Positions 11,241 through 23,038 are shown, counted from the stretch's first letter. The stretch: 64,000 nucleotides of DNA from Sanghuangporus weigelae (GCA_033182465.1 CP137318.1:1798001-1862000), one strand, 5' to 3'. A program made the numbers and translations. Notes: generated by a model from the letters alone, not told the origin.

Positions 11241-13361
11241 CTAGTAGTAGCCGCCGGACGATGAGTAATCTGAGCTTGCTGATGCAGTAGCGCTCGCTAA
11301 GGTAGCGTCGTAGCCATCCGAGCTGCTCGCAGCTGCCGTGCTGTAGACATACGAGCTACTGGCATCAGTTGCACTGGCGACGTACGCAGAGGAGCTTGAC
11401 GTATAGTACTCTGCCGATGTGGTAGCGTACGTGTTGTAAGTGTTAGCGTTACCCGTAGTTAACCACCAGTTGCTCTTGCACTGCAAAGGATGAAATAAAC
11501 AATCCAATCTTCCCAAGCAATTGTACAGTAACGTACAGAGTTCAAGCAAGAAGCCAACTGAGTGTCCTGGACCGTCGTTGTCTCCGTAGCAGTGGATAGT
11601 TGGGTCTCTGTGGCAGTCGCAGTCAAAGTCTGCATGTACGTAGTCTACAATAAAAGTGAGTCTCCTATTTGACGATACTATTGCAAAGAGCAGCTTACGC
11701 TATCGGTAACAACCGAGGTGATCGTATTCTCGACTGTCTTGGTGTTGTCGATGACTTCGGTGCTTACCCACACGCTAGTGTAGGTGACTGCATCCGTGAC
11801 CTGCACGCCAAAAAAAATAGTCAATTGGCATCGGTGCATCAACTTGAGCAGACGACTACTTACGGTAGAGACAAGGGTCTCAGTAACGCTAGCCGTCTCG
11901 GTCTTTTAATAGGCATTAGATCAAAAGGTCTGTTAGTCTTGTCGTGAGAATGACGTACCTGAGTCGCAAGAGAAAGAGAAGTTGAGACGACAGTCATGGT
12001 ATCAGTCATAGTCGCAGTTAACGTCTCTTCAATCGTCTAGAAGGGTAGTGGATGAGCGACTATAGCACATTGGAGCTCTTCGGTATTGTTCACTTACCTT
12101 AGTATTGTCAATGACTTGGGTGCTGACCCAGACGCTCGTGTACCTGAAGAATACTCAGTACCTAGTGCTCGTCAGAATGTAAATAATCTTACGTTGTCGG
12201 CACGAAGTCAGTCATCGTCTTTTCCTGCAAAACGGTTTGAATGCTTTGCTCCACCTCAGAATACTATACGACTTACGATAGTGACGAAATCAGTCACGCT
12301 CTGAGTCTCAGTAGCAGTCTATAAATCTCGTTAATTACATTGCTGCCAACAAGTAGGGAAGTTCGCATACCGCTGTGTCCGTTTCTGTCGCAGTCTGAGT
12401 GTAGACGTTCACCTCGGTCTTCGTTTCCGTTGCTGTGAGTGTATACAAGTTGGTGACCTGCAAAAAGCTGTAAGAGTCTTGCAAATGGAGATATAATTAT
12501 GACACTTACGGTGTTGTCAATGATTTCTGTCGAGACCCAGACCCGGCTACAAAAGCATGTCAATAACACTCCTAAGGGTCTTGTTCAAAATGCATATACT
12601 CACGTAGTCGGCACGAGTTCCGTAGACGTCATTATCTGAGGCGGTAACTGAGCTCCGGCATTTGATCTAAAGCCAGAAAATCCATACCTCCGTCGCAGTG
12701 ACCGTGTCAATGTCAGTCTTAGTCTCCGTCATTGTTGCGGTCTAAAGTAAGGAAATAAAATATAAGTAAGAAGAGCATATCGAAGTAATGATCGATTAAT
12801 CATACCTCAGTTACGACACTAGTGTAAACCTGGGTGACAGTGTTGTAGACCGTTGCCGTTTCAGTCACAGTCTCAGTGTAACATTTGCTACAATGCAGCA
12901 TGAGAAAAAAATAGAATATCAATTAAGCGGATCAATGAAAACTTACTTGTTGATAATGATCGTCTCATAGCAACCCCCAAAAGTATACTTAGAATGACAG
13001 AATCAATCAGTTCTTGGAGATCCAATGATCAGCGAGTGTGGGAGCCTACCCAAGACTCCGCCTGGCAGGACCCGTCGTAAGCCTTAGTGTACCCATAACC
13101 GCACGATAAACTTGAGTATCCCCCAGCAGTCATCGACTCGTATGGCATTGCCGAGTAAATGTCAACACTCGAGGAGGGAGGCGCCGTATATTGGGCGTAG
13201 GAAGCATCCGCCGTGGAGCTAGCGTAGTCTGTTGCTTGCGCAGGAGCCGAGCTAGCTTCAGAGGACGCGGCAGCGTACGAGAGCGACACCATCGAAACAC
13301 CATTCACAATCTGTGCGACTGCTGCACCCGCGAAGGAAAGACCAACGAGAACCGACTTCAT
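11241..13361 (-). CDS. Secreted Thr/Ser-rich protein built from repeated mini-exons
   Basis: This gene has about 13-14 exons. The start is ATG 13361, with a clear signal peptide (MKSVLVGLSFAGAAVAQIV) and a predicted cleavage near AVA-Q. The N-terminal exon is Ser/Ala/Tyr-rich and ends with a Cys-containing segment (SLSCGYGYTKAYDG). It is followed by many exons of 30-100 nt encoding Thr/Val-rich units such as CYTETVTETATVYNTVTQ, TATMTETKTDIDTVTATE and TATETQSVTDFVTI. The unit VWVST(E/Q)(V/I)IDNT appears three times (about 12507-12543, 12097-12145 and 11740-11785). The C-terminal exon is Ser/Ala/Tyr-rich and ends SSGGYY-stop at 11241. The composition suggests a heavily O-glycosylated extracellular or wall-associated protein. 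No catalytic domain and no GPI-anchor tail are seen. Exon borders inside the repeats are approximate. Confidence 0.8.
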
Positions 13362-14018
13362 GACTGGTAGTGATAAGCAAACGGAAGTTTCAAAAAATCA
13401 AAGAGCACTAGCGTAAAACGCAAGAAAATCGAATAAAAATCGTTTGCGTAGTAGAAATCGAATGCAAAGCGATCTACGCTGGGGCTTAATGGGCAAGCAG
13501 TACTGTCTAGCAGACCAGATAGAAGTAGCAGCGACCTGAAAAAAGCGAATGTATGAACGCAAGCGTTCTAAAACATATAGTTAGAATTCAAGTTTGAACA
13601 CAGTTAAAAGATTACTCACCGAAAAAAAGCGATTTTAAAAAATGAAAAGAATGAAAAGAACGAAGAGCGAACACGAACGGGGGGTGGAGAGAAGAGGGAA
13701 TACGGGCGCGGTGCGTTTAAAAGGATCGGATGCGTCGACCCATGGCTATGGGTCCGGATTGTACAGGGTCCGGCATGGGGCCATAGCGACGGTCAGAGGG
13801 AAGGCGGGTAGTGATTGGCAGGTCATCTCGGATTGCACGCGTCTCCTTGACGAAAAATCATAAACTGTGTTGATTTTCACTGGCTCAGATCAAGAACTCG
13901 CTCGTTTCCTGTTGGCAAAAGCTCAGCACTGCCGGTTTCTCACCTCGGCCATCATGTAATCATTCCTTTCAATCACCGCCTCTTATCCAAATCCATTCGC
14001 CTATCTACAACTACAAAA
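13362..14018. other. Upstream region of the secreted repeat protein
   Basis: This 657-bp stretch lies between the secreted-protein start and the aspartate/glutamate carrier stop. It contains A-rich runs at 13440-13650 and, at 13738-13755, an inverted repeat with 6-bp arms (ACCCAT...ATGGGT) next to two copies of GGGTCCGG at about 13750-13780. These could be regulatory, but nothing confirms it. A 73-codon plus-strand frame (13642-13863) has no support as a gene. Confidence 0.4.
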
Positions 14019-17000
14019 CTACGAAGAAACGGGCCCTTGTCCAACATTCCCATGAACATCCAGCAGTATCTTGAGTGCGTTCCTGGCTCGCACTTTGGCA
14101 AGATCCTCGCGTCCGGACGTAAACGCCGTTTCCACCTGTTTCGGTCGCTCTTCCCACGGGTACTGCAAATCGCAACAGATTCCGTCAGAAAAAGGGTTAG
14201 CAAATACCTCATTGGTCCAGGCGACCAGGCGCCAATCTAATGTGAGAATAGTACTGACCGGTAGATACTGATGTTGAAATAACGAGCGGATATCAAAAGC
14301 AACATCAATCAGTGAATGATCGGGTGTTAGGAGGCGTTGTTCGATGGTCACCTTATGAAGATACTCGTATGCGACCAGTGTGAAACCAAATTGCGGACTG
14401 CTTCGCAACACACGTGCTGGTCCACCTTTGAAAAACGCCTTGAAACCTTCTTCGCGATCTTCGCAACTATCAGTATCAAAGAAACCTGTTATGGTGAGGC
14501 GCTTACAGATCTTAATAAATCCATCTGCCAAGCCTTTGTAATGAGTCTGACCCTTTTTGGCCTCAACTTGTAGTCTCGTCTTGACAACGTCTAATGAAAA
14601 GCGAGTCAGGCCTAAGTTAAATACGGCTTGCGAACTATCTTGCCTGCTGGTGTCGTCAGATAAGCCGCCGGCATCCCTCTTCCAAAATATATAAGTAGAG
14701 CCTAGTCGAGAGAAAACACGCACTTACGCTACCGCCGCAGAGATCAGCGTCTCAAAGAAACCCAACTTTTTGCCATTGTAACCCTCCGAATACACGTCCC
14801 TCTTCATGTGGTTATATGCAGTGAAGTAAATAGCAGAGAACGGAATATCACGCAGCAGGCATGCTGATGCTCCCTTGTAGAGACCCACGAGACCCAGCTG
14901 ACGAACAATGTGGACAGCACCACGCGGGATAGCACCCTCTGCTTTGGCAGCTTCGCCCGCCACTTGCAGACGGATTTTCCTATTGATCATAAATTCAAGT
15001 TTCAGCAGCTCCACCACGACATCTTTCTAATATAACATACACGATCTCCAACGGATTTGTGAAGATCTATGCACAGACACCTGAGCCTATATTTTCCCAC
15101 TGAAAACATGTTGCATATGCTCACAACTTGACTACCACCAGCTACCCCACCAGCGACTAACTCCCAGCCAAGTTTGATGCGATTTGTCACAGGGTCCGAT
15201 GTCAAGTTTCGAATCAAATCGTTTACTGTGAGTTTGATGGCTTTCTCGGGGGCAACCCCCTACGATCACACATCAATCTGGTCATCTTCAGAAAGAGTAG
15301 TACGTAGTACGTACAATGAGCTGAGGGCCTAAGCCACGGTAGAACCCGAGAAATCCCTCATTGCGGAACACCTTCTGGACGCAGTCAAAGCTATTTCGAT
15401 ACAACAATTCGCCGACGACGTTGCCGCGTTGATTTTGCATACTGGAAATATCGTGGTACGGTCAATATGATGATTGATCGCTACACAAGGCGTCACATAC
15501 CGAGTTTTCACTGAAGTTCGTTAGTTATAGTAGTTGAGTAATGTGATAACTACAGTAAATTACATCGCCTTACTTACCGAGATCAATGGGATACACGATG
15601 GTTGCTCCAAAAGCACCAGCGATTCCGCCCTGAACAAAATTATACACGGATTCTCCGACTGTATGCAAGATAGATGTAGATATTGTCTTCTTGGTCTCGC
15701 TGACCTCCACAGGAGGTTTCCACTTCGGGTCGAGAAGTTGAGCAAAATCAAGCAGGGAGAGGCGTTGTCCGGCGTCACCACGACCAGCAAAGTGAAAGAT
15801 GATGGAAGCTTCCATCGGTGTAAATAGACTATACCGGGTGGTCGAAGCTGTGTGATTCAAGAAGTCGCTCTGATCAATGCGGCTATCTTTCGACTTGCCA
15901 ATAGCCTCTCGTATCACACTGAAAGTGAAGATCAATTCAGCCTGCTGCAGAAGGCAAAGAGCGCAGCCACCAACCGCTCAACCATATCCATCTCTGAACA
16001 TATAATGAATAACTATTTGCCTCCGTAGCGTAGGTTCGCGCACCTCTAATAACATTATGGAAAGCAATAACTTCCGAATAAGATATCTTTCCACCGGGTG
16101 ATAATGTGCATAGCGTTGGCAACCGTTCGATGACAGCGTCAGAGAGTTTATGACCAGTCAGTTCCTGGAGAAACGTTGAGATCTTACCGCATCATCTAGC
16201 AAGTGCAACCAATTTACTTACCAGAATAATCCTCTTGAACTGATCGGGCCGAATGAAACCGTCCTGATTGTCATCGAAATGCTTGAAAGCTTGGCGCAAC
16301 CGTTCTCCTTGCAACCCTTTCATAAGCTGGGTGAATTCCGAATCTGTATTGAATAGACTTAGAATAAGGCGGAATTGAAGGTGAAAGTACGTACAGCCGA
16401 GAACATGTGTGCCATCCTTCTTGCCAAGGTATAATTTAACCCAGTCACTGTTCGCTGGTCAGATTCATTTCGCGTTCTAATCAAGTTCGCCTTTCGTACC
16501 AATCGAAGTTGAATGGTATATTGCCGGGACCAAGGTTCGAAGCAAAGACATTCTTGAATTCGTCAAAGGTAATCGTCCCTGACGAGTCTCTGAAATCCAC
16601 ACATGTAAACTTAGAGAAATACAACAATGTTGAGAAGCGGCTACGTACACGTCAAAATACTTGAAAGCAATCCAATAATCCGCATCCGGTCGTTTCAAAA
16701 TAGTCTGAAAGATGGTGAAATCGTCCCACGAGACCGACCCACGCCTCGAGGTATCCGCAACCTTGAAGAGTGTGGCGAACTGAGCGCGTCCGAGCTTTGA
16801 AAGATCATTCGCAGGAGCTATGGCATCTACAAAAGAGTCTACGTCTAAGAATCTTGAAGCGCAGCGACGCAAAAGAAGTGAGAGAGACCATTAGCGTCGA
16901 TAAAGCAAGCATGAATAGATGAACATACTTCTCGCCGCTAACTGTCACCTTCGCATGTGCATCGAAAGTCCTACGCCATCTCCTCAGCTCACTTTCTGGA

Positions 17001-17125
17001 GCATGAATCGCATGTTTGAGCGTTGAAATAGCTTCCAAAGTTGCCGAGGTTTGGATTGCAGCTGTCGCACTACCATTGTCACAGCTTATAGGCGAGAAGA
17101 CACGAGGTAAGGGAAATGGCCACAT
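14019..17125 (-). CDS. AGC1: Mitochondrial aspartate/glutamate carrier with EF-hand N-terminus
   Basis: This inner-membrane antiporter exchanges aspartate for glutamate plus a proton and serves the malate-aspartate shuttle. It starts at ATG 17125. The N-terminal half carries EF-hand-like calcium-regulatory segments: [21 protein letters not shown], a segment around [12 protein letters not shown], and [16 protein letters not shown]. The C-terminal half is a three-repeat SLC25 domain: [72 protein letters not shown], and [20 protein letters not shown]. The tail ([20 protein letters not shown]) is typical of AGCs. About a dozen introns are present. The one at 14591-14643, between TTPA and DVVKTRL, has a GC donor. 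The last intron, after YLHK, joins to [11 protein letters not shown]. The stop is at 14019. Confidence 0.88.
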
Positions 17126-17434
17126 GAATAAGTCTAAGTCTAGGAGTCCAGGCGTCTAATGTCTAGAGTTCTAGAGAGTCTAAGTGAGTGCCGCTGAGAG
17201 CGGACACGATCTATGAGAAGTCTAAGAGAAGGAGAGTAGTGCGGCGAGGCTTGCCAGGCCAGAGAGTAAAGAAAGAGGACTTGTTTTTTCGGGGGTTTCC
17301 TGACTCTTCGCTTGCCGGTGATGCAACTGACTTGACGGCGGACTAATGATTAGTCAGCACGCACAACGAACGCCTTCCATTCCACTTCATTTCATCTCGT
17401 TAGAGCGACGCGCTGTACGAGAGACCGCATTATA
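17126..17434. other. Upstream region of the carrier gene with short TCTAAG/TCTAG repeats
   Basis: This spacer lies between the carrier start (17125) and the Trm5 stop (17435). Around 17130-17225 the plus strand has several near-repeats of TCTAAG, TCTAGAG and AGTCTA. This imperfect short-repeat tract would fall in the carrier's 5' leader or promoter. Confidence 0.45.
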
Positions 17435-19294
17435 CTATGATACTATAGCTATATCACGAGGTAGTCTAAAGCTGATGCAGTACATGTCTTTATTCGGTGC
17501 CACCGACCGCACACAATGCAGGCTTACTTCATCCTCCAAACTCCATCCAAGCGTCACTTCAACTCTCTGACAGCTTTCATGTCAGGACAAGAAAAATCGA
17601 AGTGTCAAGTTGAGCGATCCAACGCACCTTTCTGATATCTTCTTCAGCATCACGAGGATCAAGGAAGTTCGTGAAGCAATAGCAGTGTACCAGAGGCATC
17701 GTTTCATACAACCCAATCAACTCTTGGTCCTCGGTCTTGAAAATTCCACGGAAAGCGTCAAGAAATTCGATGGCAGTATCAGGTAGGTTCATAACGAAGT
17801 GACCGATGCGATTGCGATCCGGTCGTTCGGAGGATTTCGGGCTTCTCTTCCTGAAGTCGTTGTCTCTAGTTCTAATACTATAATGTCGACTTCTCCGCTT
17901 ATCCTGTTTTTGTTTACGGTTACTTGGCTTCTTTTCACTAAATGGCGGGAAAGGCTTGTAGAAAGCTCTTTTGACTGATGATCGTATGAAGTCTCTACCA
18001 TCTTGGCAGTACACACGCAGATTCGCCGAAACCTGGAAACATTCAGAAGGAGCCAAAAAAGGGAAGAGAGGAGGCTCACGCCGTTGTCGTCGACATTCTT
18101 CTGTAGCCATTTCACACTATTCGGATTAAGATCGTTTGCCAAAACCGCACATCCCTTTTTCGCAGCAGGGATGGCGAAAGGTCCTACGCCAGCCATGACA
18201 TCTGCAATAATTCCATCTTGAGGACGAAAAGTCTGTACAAGACGTTCATGTTCTGCCTGCAAGCGAGAATTCCAGTAGACCTCTCGGAAGTCAAAGTTAA
18301 AGTGGCATCGTGACTCTATCTAACAAAAACATCAATCTAGGATGAAACGCTCATCCATGGGTCGAGCAGTACGCACATGCTGTACAGTGAAATCGGGCTC
18401 TCCGGCAATCAGCTCCATATCAAAAAACCGGAATTGGGTGTGAATGTTATCAAGTTTATTGACGACAGTCCGGAGCCGAGGGTTTTTCTGTTCACGGGCA
18501 ATAAGCCTACGGTCAAAATGAATGGGGATGGTATATTTGACACTAACATCTAAGACGACCTGTCCGATAATGTACTTGTATGGGAGATATTCTTTGTTCA
18601 GGTTCAGGTGAGCAAGATGGCCCATTTGCGCAAAACCAGCCGGCGCCTCAGCACACAAGTCTTGCGGTAGCGTGGCATGCAGAATGTCATCTGCGCGCTG
18701 CTTAGTGAACATCATAGAATGGAACAAGAAAAACGCACCTGCCGTCCAATAATCGTAATCCAACTCGACCTTATGGTCCACCAATGTCAAGCCTTCTTTC
18801 TCGATACAATCAACCGTCTCGGCAGGAAGTTCGTCTTTCTTGTGAGAAGAATGATCGAAGAATTCCGTCAGTTAAGCAGGGAAGGCAATACGAAGATTGC
18901 ACGTACCTTTTTTCTGGTATTTTAGGAGCAGAAGACGCATCTCATTATTTTCTGGATCTCGTTCAACACACCGCGTTCGTGCTAAAACCAGTATAGATCT
19001 GTCATTCAATTCTACTTAGCATTTCAAAGCTTTCGAGCATCGCCAAAAGGACGCATACGTTTTGAGGTCTGCGCGAAGACTGTCTGTCCTTTGTGCAGGG
19101 ACACGAACGGCTAAGACGGGTATCGATTTGTGAAAGATTTCCCTGTCAAGAGATTGTGTGCCCTCATTGATGCGATGAATAGGTGGAGCAGCTGATGCTG
19201 CGGTGACCATCATCAGAGCGGTCGTCGAGGAGATTGCTCGACAAAGTGAATGTCTCGTGATGAGATGGAGATGGTGCTGTCCAAGGCGAATCAT
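17435..19294 (-). CDS. TRM5: tRNA (guanine-37 N1)-methyltransferase
   Basis: Trm5 methylates G37 next to the anticodon using AdoMet and prevents frameshifting; in yeast one gene serves cytosol and mitochondria. The start at ATG 19294 gives a basic leader ([19 protein letters not shown]), then a second Met pair, then [20 protein letters not shown], the usual Trm5 N-terminus. Later segments are [55 protein letters not shown], the AdoMet motif [34 protein letters not shown] and the catalytic-loop motif [15 protein letters not shown]. An insertion rich in Arg/Lys/Ser ([14 protein letters not shown]) follows [10 protein letters not shown]. The true C-terminus needs one more intron after EEDIRK and reads [20 protein letters not shown], then [15 protein letters not shown], stopping at 17435. 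Reading through that intron gives a false end near 17577. Confidence 0.88.
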
Positions 19295-19436
19295 AGCTCA
19301 ATACAAGGCACAAGGGAAGCAAGTTCGCCGCCTCATCTGACTTCGCGTTTCGACCAAATTCTCACAAACAAACACAAATCATTTTGACTCTGTGCAGCGA
19401 CAATCACCTCGCTTGTTTTAATAATTCATTTTCGCC

Positions 19437-20712
19437 ATGTCGAACCCGTCCCGAGACGTTCTCAAGCACGTTGTCGATGTTCACTGCCATCCGACTGATT
19501 CTGAAATTCCCATCAGCGTGGTGGACGAGCTGCCCATAACTATATGTGCCATGGCTACACGTTACGAGGACCAAGTCCTCGTTGCTGACCTTGCTCGCGC
19601 ACATCCTGACAGAGTCATTCCGAGTTTCGGTCAGCAACCTTGCTTTGCCTAGTTCGCTTCGCAGGATGCTTATCAGATCCATTAACAACTAGTCTAGGCT
19701 TTCATCCATGGTTCACGCACTGGATATCTATCAAACCTGGGCCACCGCCTTCAAAAGAAGAGCACTACCGCACTGTCTTTCTTGGCTCACCTGAGGAATC
19801 AACAGATGTTTACGCCGCAAAAAGCAAGGAGCGGGAGATTCTTGAAGAAATGCTGCCCTCCTTGCCAGATCCACTTTCCCTGGAAGACTGTATAAATTCC
19901 CTCCGTCAGAATTTTCGCGCGTTTCCTCAGGCTTTGCTAGGAGAGGTCGGGATTGACAGATCCGCGAGAGTACCTCTTGACTATCGTTCGGCGCAACGCA
20001 AATTATCGCCGTTCATGGTACCATTTGACCACCAGCTCATTATCCTTGAAACGCAGCTCGCGGTTGCAGTGGAAATGCGCCGAAACGTGAGCATGCATAG
20101 GTAGCTATTCATCTATTCGTATTAGATATGCCGCGCAATATGTTGCTTACAAGATTTCACAGCGTCAAATCTCAGAAGGCTACTTTAGATCTTCTTGAGC
20201 ACATGAAAAATAAATGCGGATCGTCTTGGACGGACATTAGTATCGACCTGCACAGCTGCGGGCTCAGTTCAGAGACTTGGCGCGATATCGAAGTACGTCC
20301 CCTATTCCTATTCGATACGGTTGCGTGGTATGCTTATGGATTGTATTCTCAGAAATCGAATCCCAACATATATCTCTCCCTCTCTACAGCGATAAACGGA
20401 CGATCCCCGAACCATCGCAGGCTCATCGCGAGCGCTTCCCCAGACCGCCTCTTAGCGGAGTCCGACATACATGACCTCATACAATGTACGGAACGAACAT
20501 GGGATATGGTCCTGAACATTGCGGAGGTGAAAGGCTGGAACGTTGAAGAGCAGTGGGAGGATACGTTGGACGAGACTGAGTGGGGCGTCGTTCGCAGGCT
20601 TGAGCATAACTTTCAGAGGTTCATGAAAGGAGGCCACAAACCCAAGGAAAATAATAGATCAGGGCGACCGAGGCGTGAGGCCTTTTCGGATTACTGTAGT
20701 AGCTCAGAATAG
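19437..20712 (+). CDS. TatD-family metal-dependent hydrolase (Scn1-like)
   Basis: This is a four-exon gene of about 365 residues. It starts at ATG 19437 (MSNPSRDVLKHVVDVHCHPTD), where HCH provides the first metal ligands of the TatD fold. Later ligands are visible: Glu in LLGEVGIDR, His in RFHSVKSQKATLDLL, His in SIDLHSCG and Asp in LLAESDIHDL. Introns lie after SFG (to GFHPWFTHW), after SMHR (about 20102-20153) and after WRDIE. The N-terminal insertion rich in charged residues (YAAKSKEREILEEMLPSL) is common in fungal members. The closest named relative by architecture is fission-yeast Scn1. It may be a nuclease or another hydrolase, and the substrate is not shown by sequence. It is divergent from Trm5, with 142 bp between the two starts. 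Confidence 0.85.
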
Positions 20713-20831
20713 ACGAGTATGGTTAGCGTCGATCGCGTCGATCATCCACGTCGATCATTAAATGAAGTTTCTCGCTTGATCCTCGGTACCATCATGGTCC
20801 ATGTAATACCCATCTATCTCAGTAAGTCGCT

Positions 20832-21858
20832 ATGGCCTCTGCCAGTACAGGAACGTCGTCCGTCGTGGAGAAACCATTTCATCCTGACTTCTGCTCTCCA
20901 ACTGCCGACTTTGTCGTCCGTTCAAGCGATGGTATTCGCTTCAAATGCCATCGTCTCTTCTTGCAGGAGTCTTCGCCTGGTACGCGAGTTTATCTTTATC
21001 TGCTTCATTCATCATGCCGATGCTAATTTGTTTGAGCAGTTTTTCGAACGATGCTTACTCTCCCGCAGCCTGGGACAAGCACTCCGCCAGATGTGACTTC
21101 TCGCCCGCCGTCAATTGACCTTCCAGAAGACGGGAAGACGCTCGAGACACTGCTCCGGATCATCTACCCAATACCGCAGCCTACCATTGACTCCATATCA
21201 TTGCTCGTAAAGGCCTTTCTCGCCGCCGAGAAATATGACATGCAAGGGGTCATCTCAACACTACGCCTTCACATGCGAGACGAGCGTTTCCTCACTAATC
21301 ACCCCGTACATATCTTCGCAATCGCATGTCACTTCCAATTTGCTCCGGAAGCAAAAGCTGCGTCGAGAGCATCGTTGACAACAGACATACACGATCCTTC
21401 GAACCTTGAGATCTTTGAGCAGACCGGTTTCAAGGTCTCTGACCTCATTTCATTACATCGACTTCGTCATAAACGAATCGACGGAATGCGCGAATTCCTA
21501 GATGGAGACGGTTTTGAAGGGGTAAATACTCGTCATGATTCGTATTCGTTGTTCCTCTCAATGACACTCCTTATATTTTTAGAATGCACCGGACTTTGCA
21601 TGCGTTTCTTGTTCAAAACTCCTGCAGGACCCAACCTGGTCATTACTCAAAACAAGTATACTGAAGGAATTATACTGGCGACCTCTTGGCGACACGATAT
21701 TCGGACCGGATTTCCTCAAGTCGAGTGCTGTTCAGTTCTTCATAAACTCGAAATGCGAAGAATGCCATGAACGGCTTGTATACGAGAAAGGCAAAACACT
21801 TGCCATGATATCGGATTTCCTCAGATCATTACCTGAATTCATTGACATTTGTGAGTAG
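20832..21858 (+). CDS. BTB/POZ domain protein
   Basis: This is a three-exon gene of about 305 residues. ATG 20832 is followed by TADFVVRSSDGIRFKCHRLFL, the N-terminal strand-helix of a BTB fold (D-x-h-h-x-(S/T)-x-(D/G)-x-x-F-x-h-H). An intron after QESSP joins to VFRTMLTLPQPG, then LPEDGKTLETLLRIIYPIP and LLVKAFLAAEKYDMQGV. The C-terminal half (HPVHIFAIACHFQF, SDLISLHRLRHKRIDGM) and a Cys-rich segment (NAPDFACVSCSKL with later CEECHERL) are usual for the large agaricomycete BTB family. The stop could be TAG at 21858, or, if GTGAGT at 21851 is used as a donor, a two-codon last exon ending at 21911. The partner proteins are unknown. Confidence 0.82.
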
Positions 21859-21911
21859 TAATTTCGTTTCTTGTCGACTATGCTCTACTAACTCCTTTTG
21901 TAGCAAAATAG

Positions 21912-22179
21912 TCTACTTTATTTCCTTTACAGTTCGGAATGTTATATGTTTCTAATTTTGTCCAGCGCAGTTTTGCGCAACCAAAGATGTTGACGCACAC
22001 ATGCCTTCAATTTCTGGGCAAACAAAAAGAAAACAACAGGATACAGTTATTAGAAAATGACGAGCCGAATATCTAAGGCAGCATAAAAACAAACACGCAG
22101 GAGCTACAATCCATTAGAAGTCTTGAACCATCCCAATCGTCACGAATCGTGATCGTGAATGCATGACGGGCATATCGAA
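21912..22179. other. Convergent 3' spacer
   Basis: This spacer of about 270 bp lies between the BTB gene (plus) and the MARVEL-like gene (minus). No open frame or motif beyond presumed 3' untranslated sequence is seen. Confidence 0.5.
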
Positions 22180-23038
22180 CTAATAATTATGCTGGACAAG
22201 CCCGCCCTTCAGACCATCTCCGCGACGAGTTGCTTGAATACCACGGAAGAGGACCACGAGGAAGGCTATAGTGACAAAAATCCTGGTAAACACAGTCGGT
22301 CAGTCTACCACTTGGTGTTACTTAATAACGCTGCACTCACCATACGATCCATGCAAAAGCTGCCAAAAATCTGATTTCAGAAATCGCAGGACTCGAGGAT
22401 AGCAACAACACTTACCCATTAGGGCGTTTAGTTGGTTGCAATATGCCAAATTGAACGTCAATGAACCGCAGTTATAGCCTCCGTCAATTGCGGCAGTGAT
22501 ACTCGCTGCCCCCGCAAGCCAAAACACCCACGTAATAAACAGGCTAGAGAATATCACGTCTCGGATGAGAAACGAGTGACAAAAGAGATTGCGACAAGAG
22601 CTCACAAGACGAGGTGTGATCCTACACTCGTAACGATTGACCCAGAAGACGAATGGAGGAACAGTCCTAGATAGATGGAGGCAAAGAGTACCGTCCACCA
22701 GCTGCGATGGAATACACATAAGAACGAATATTGTGAGTCCGAGACACTCGCACAGACCTTGTGAATGTGAGGAAACCCGTACGGTCTCGAACGGAAACAG
22801 AAGGATAATTGTGGTGGTCATCATATCTCGATATAAGCCACGTTGCGAGACAAGCCTTCAGCGTCGATTATATTTCATGCTCAAGCAGATGAATTAGCCT
22901 TCCGCACCTCAATGATTGCGAAGAAGACGATGAGGCCGAACAGTACTGCGCAACGAATTTTGAGTGAAGAACCAGATGACTATAATCAAAGTACATACTC
23001 GGATGTCCTCGTTTGATGTGGCTATCGATGGAGACCAT
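22180..23038 (-). CDS. MARVEL-like four-helix membrane protein
   Basis: This is a compact multi-exon gene of about 165 residues. It starts at ATG 23038 (MVSIDSHIKRGHP), and an intron joins to ILFGLIVFFAIIE, the first membrane helix. Then come ACLATWLISRYDDHHNYPS and VRDRTGFLTFTSWWTVLF (second helix), FITWVFWLAGAASITAAI (third helix) with GGYNCG and YCNQLNALM, then AFAWIVWIFVTIAFLVVLF (fourth helix) and a short cytosolic tail GIQATRRGDGLKGG. The stop is at 22180. The order of helices, the charged loop and the Cys-containing third loop match small fungal MARVEL-domain proteins of the plasma membrane. Introns are 45-65 nt. No function beyond membrane organisation can be inferred. Confidence 0.75.

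Noticed and set aside
12280-12300. Tandem repeat array or transposable element in the secreted-protein gene
   Set aside because: The repeats are coding blocks in separate spliced exons of one gene, without terminal repeats or transposase.
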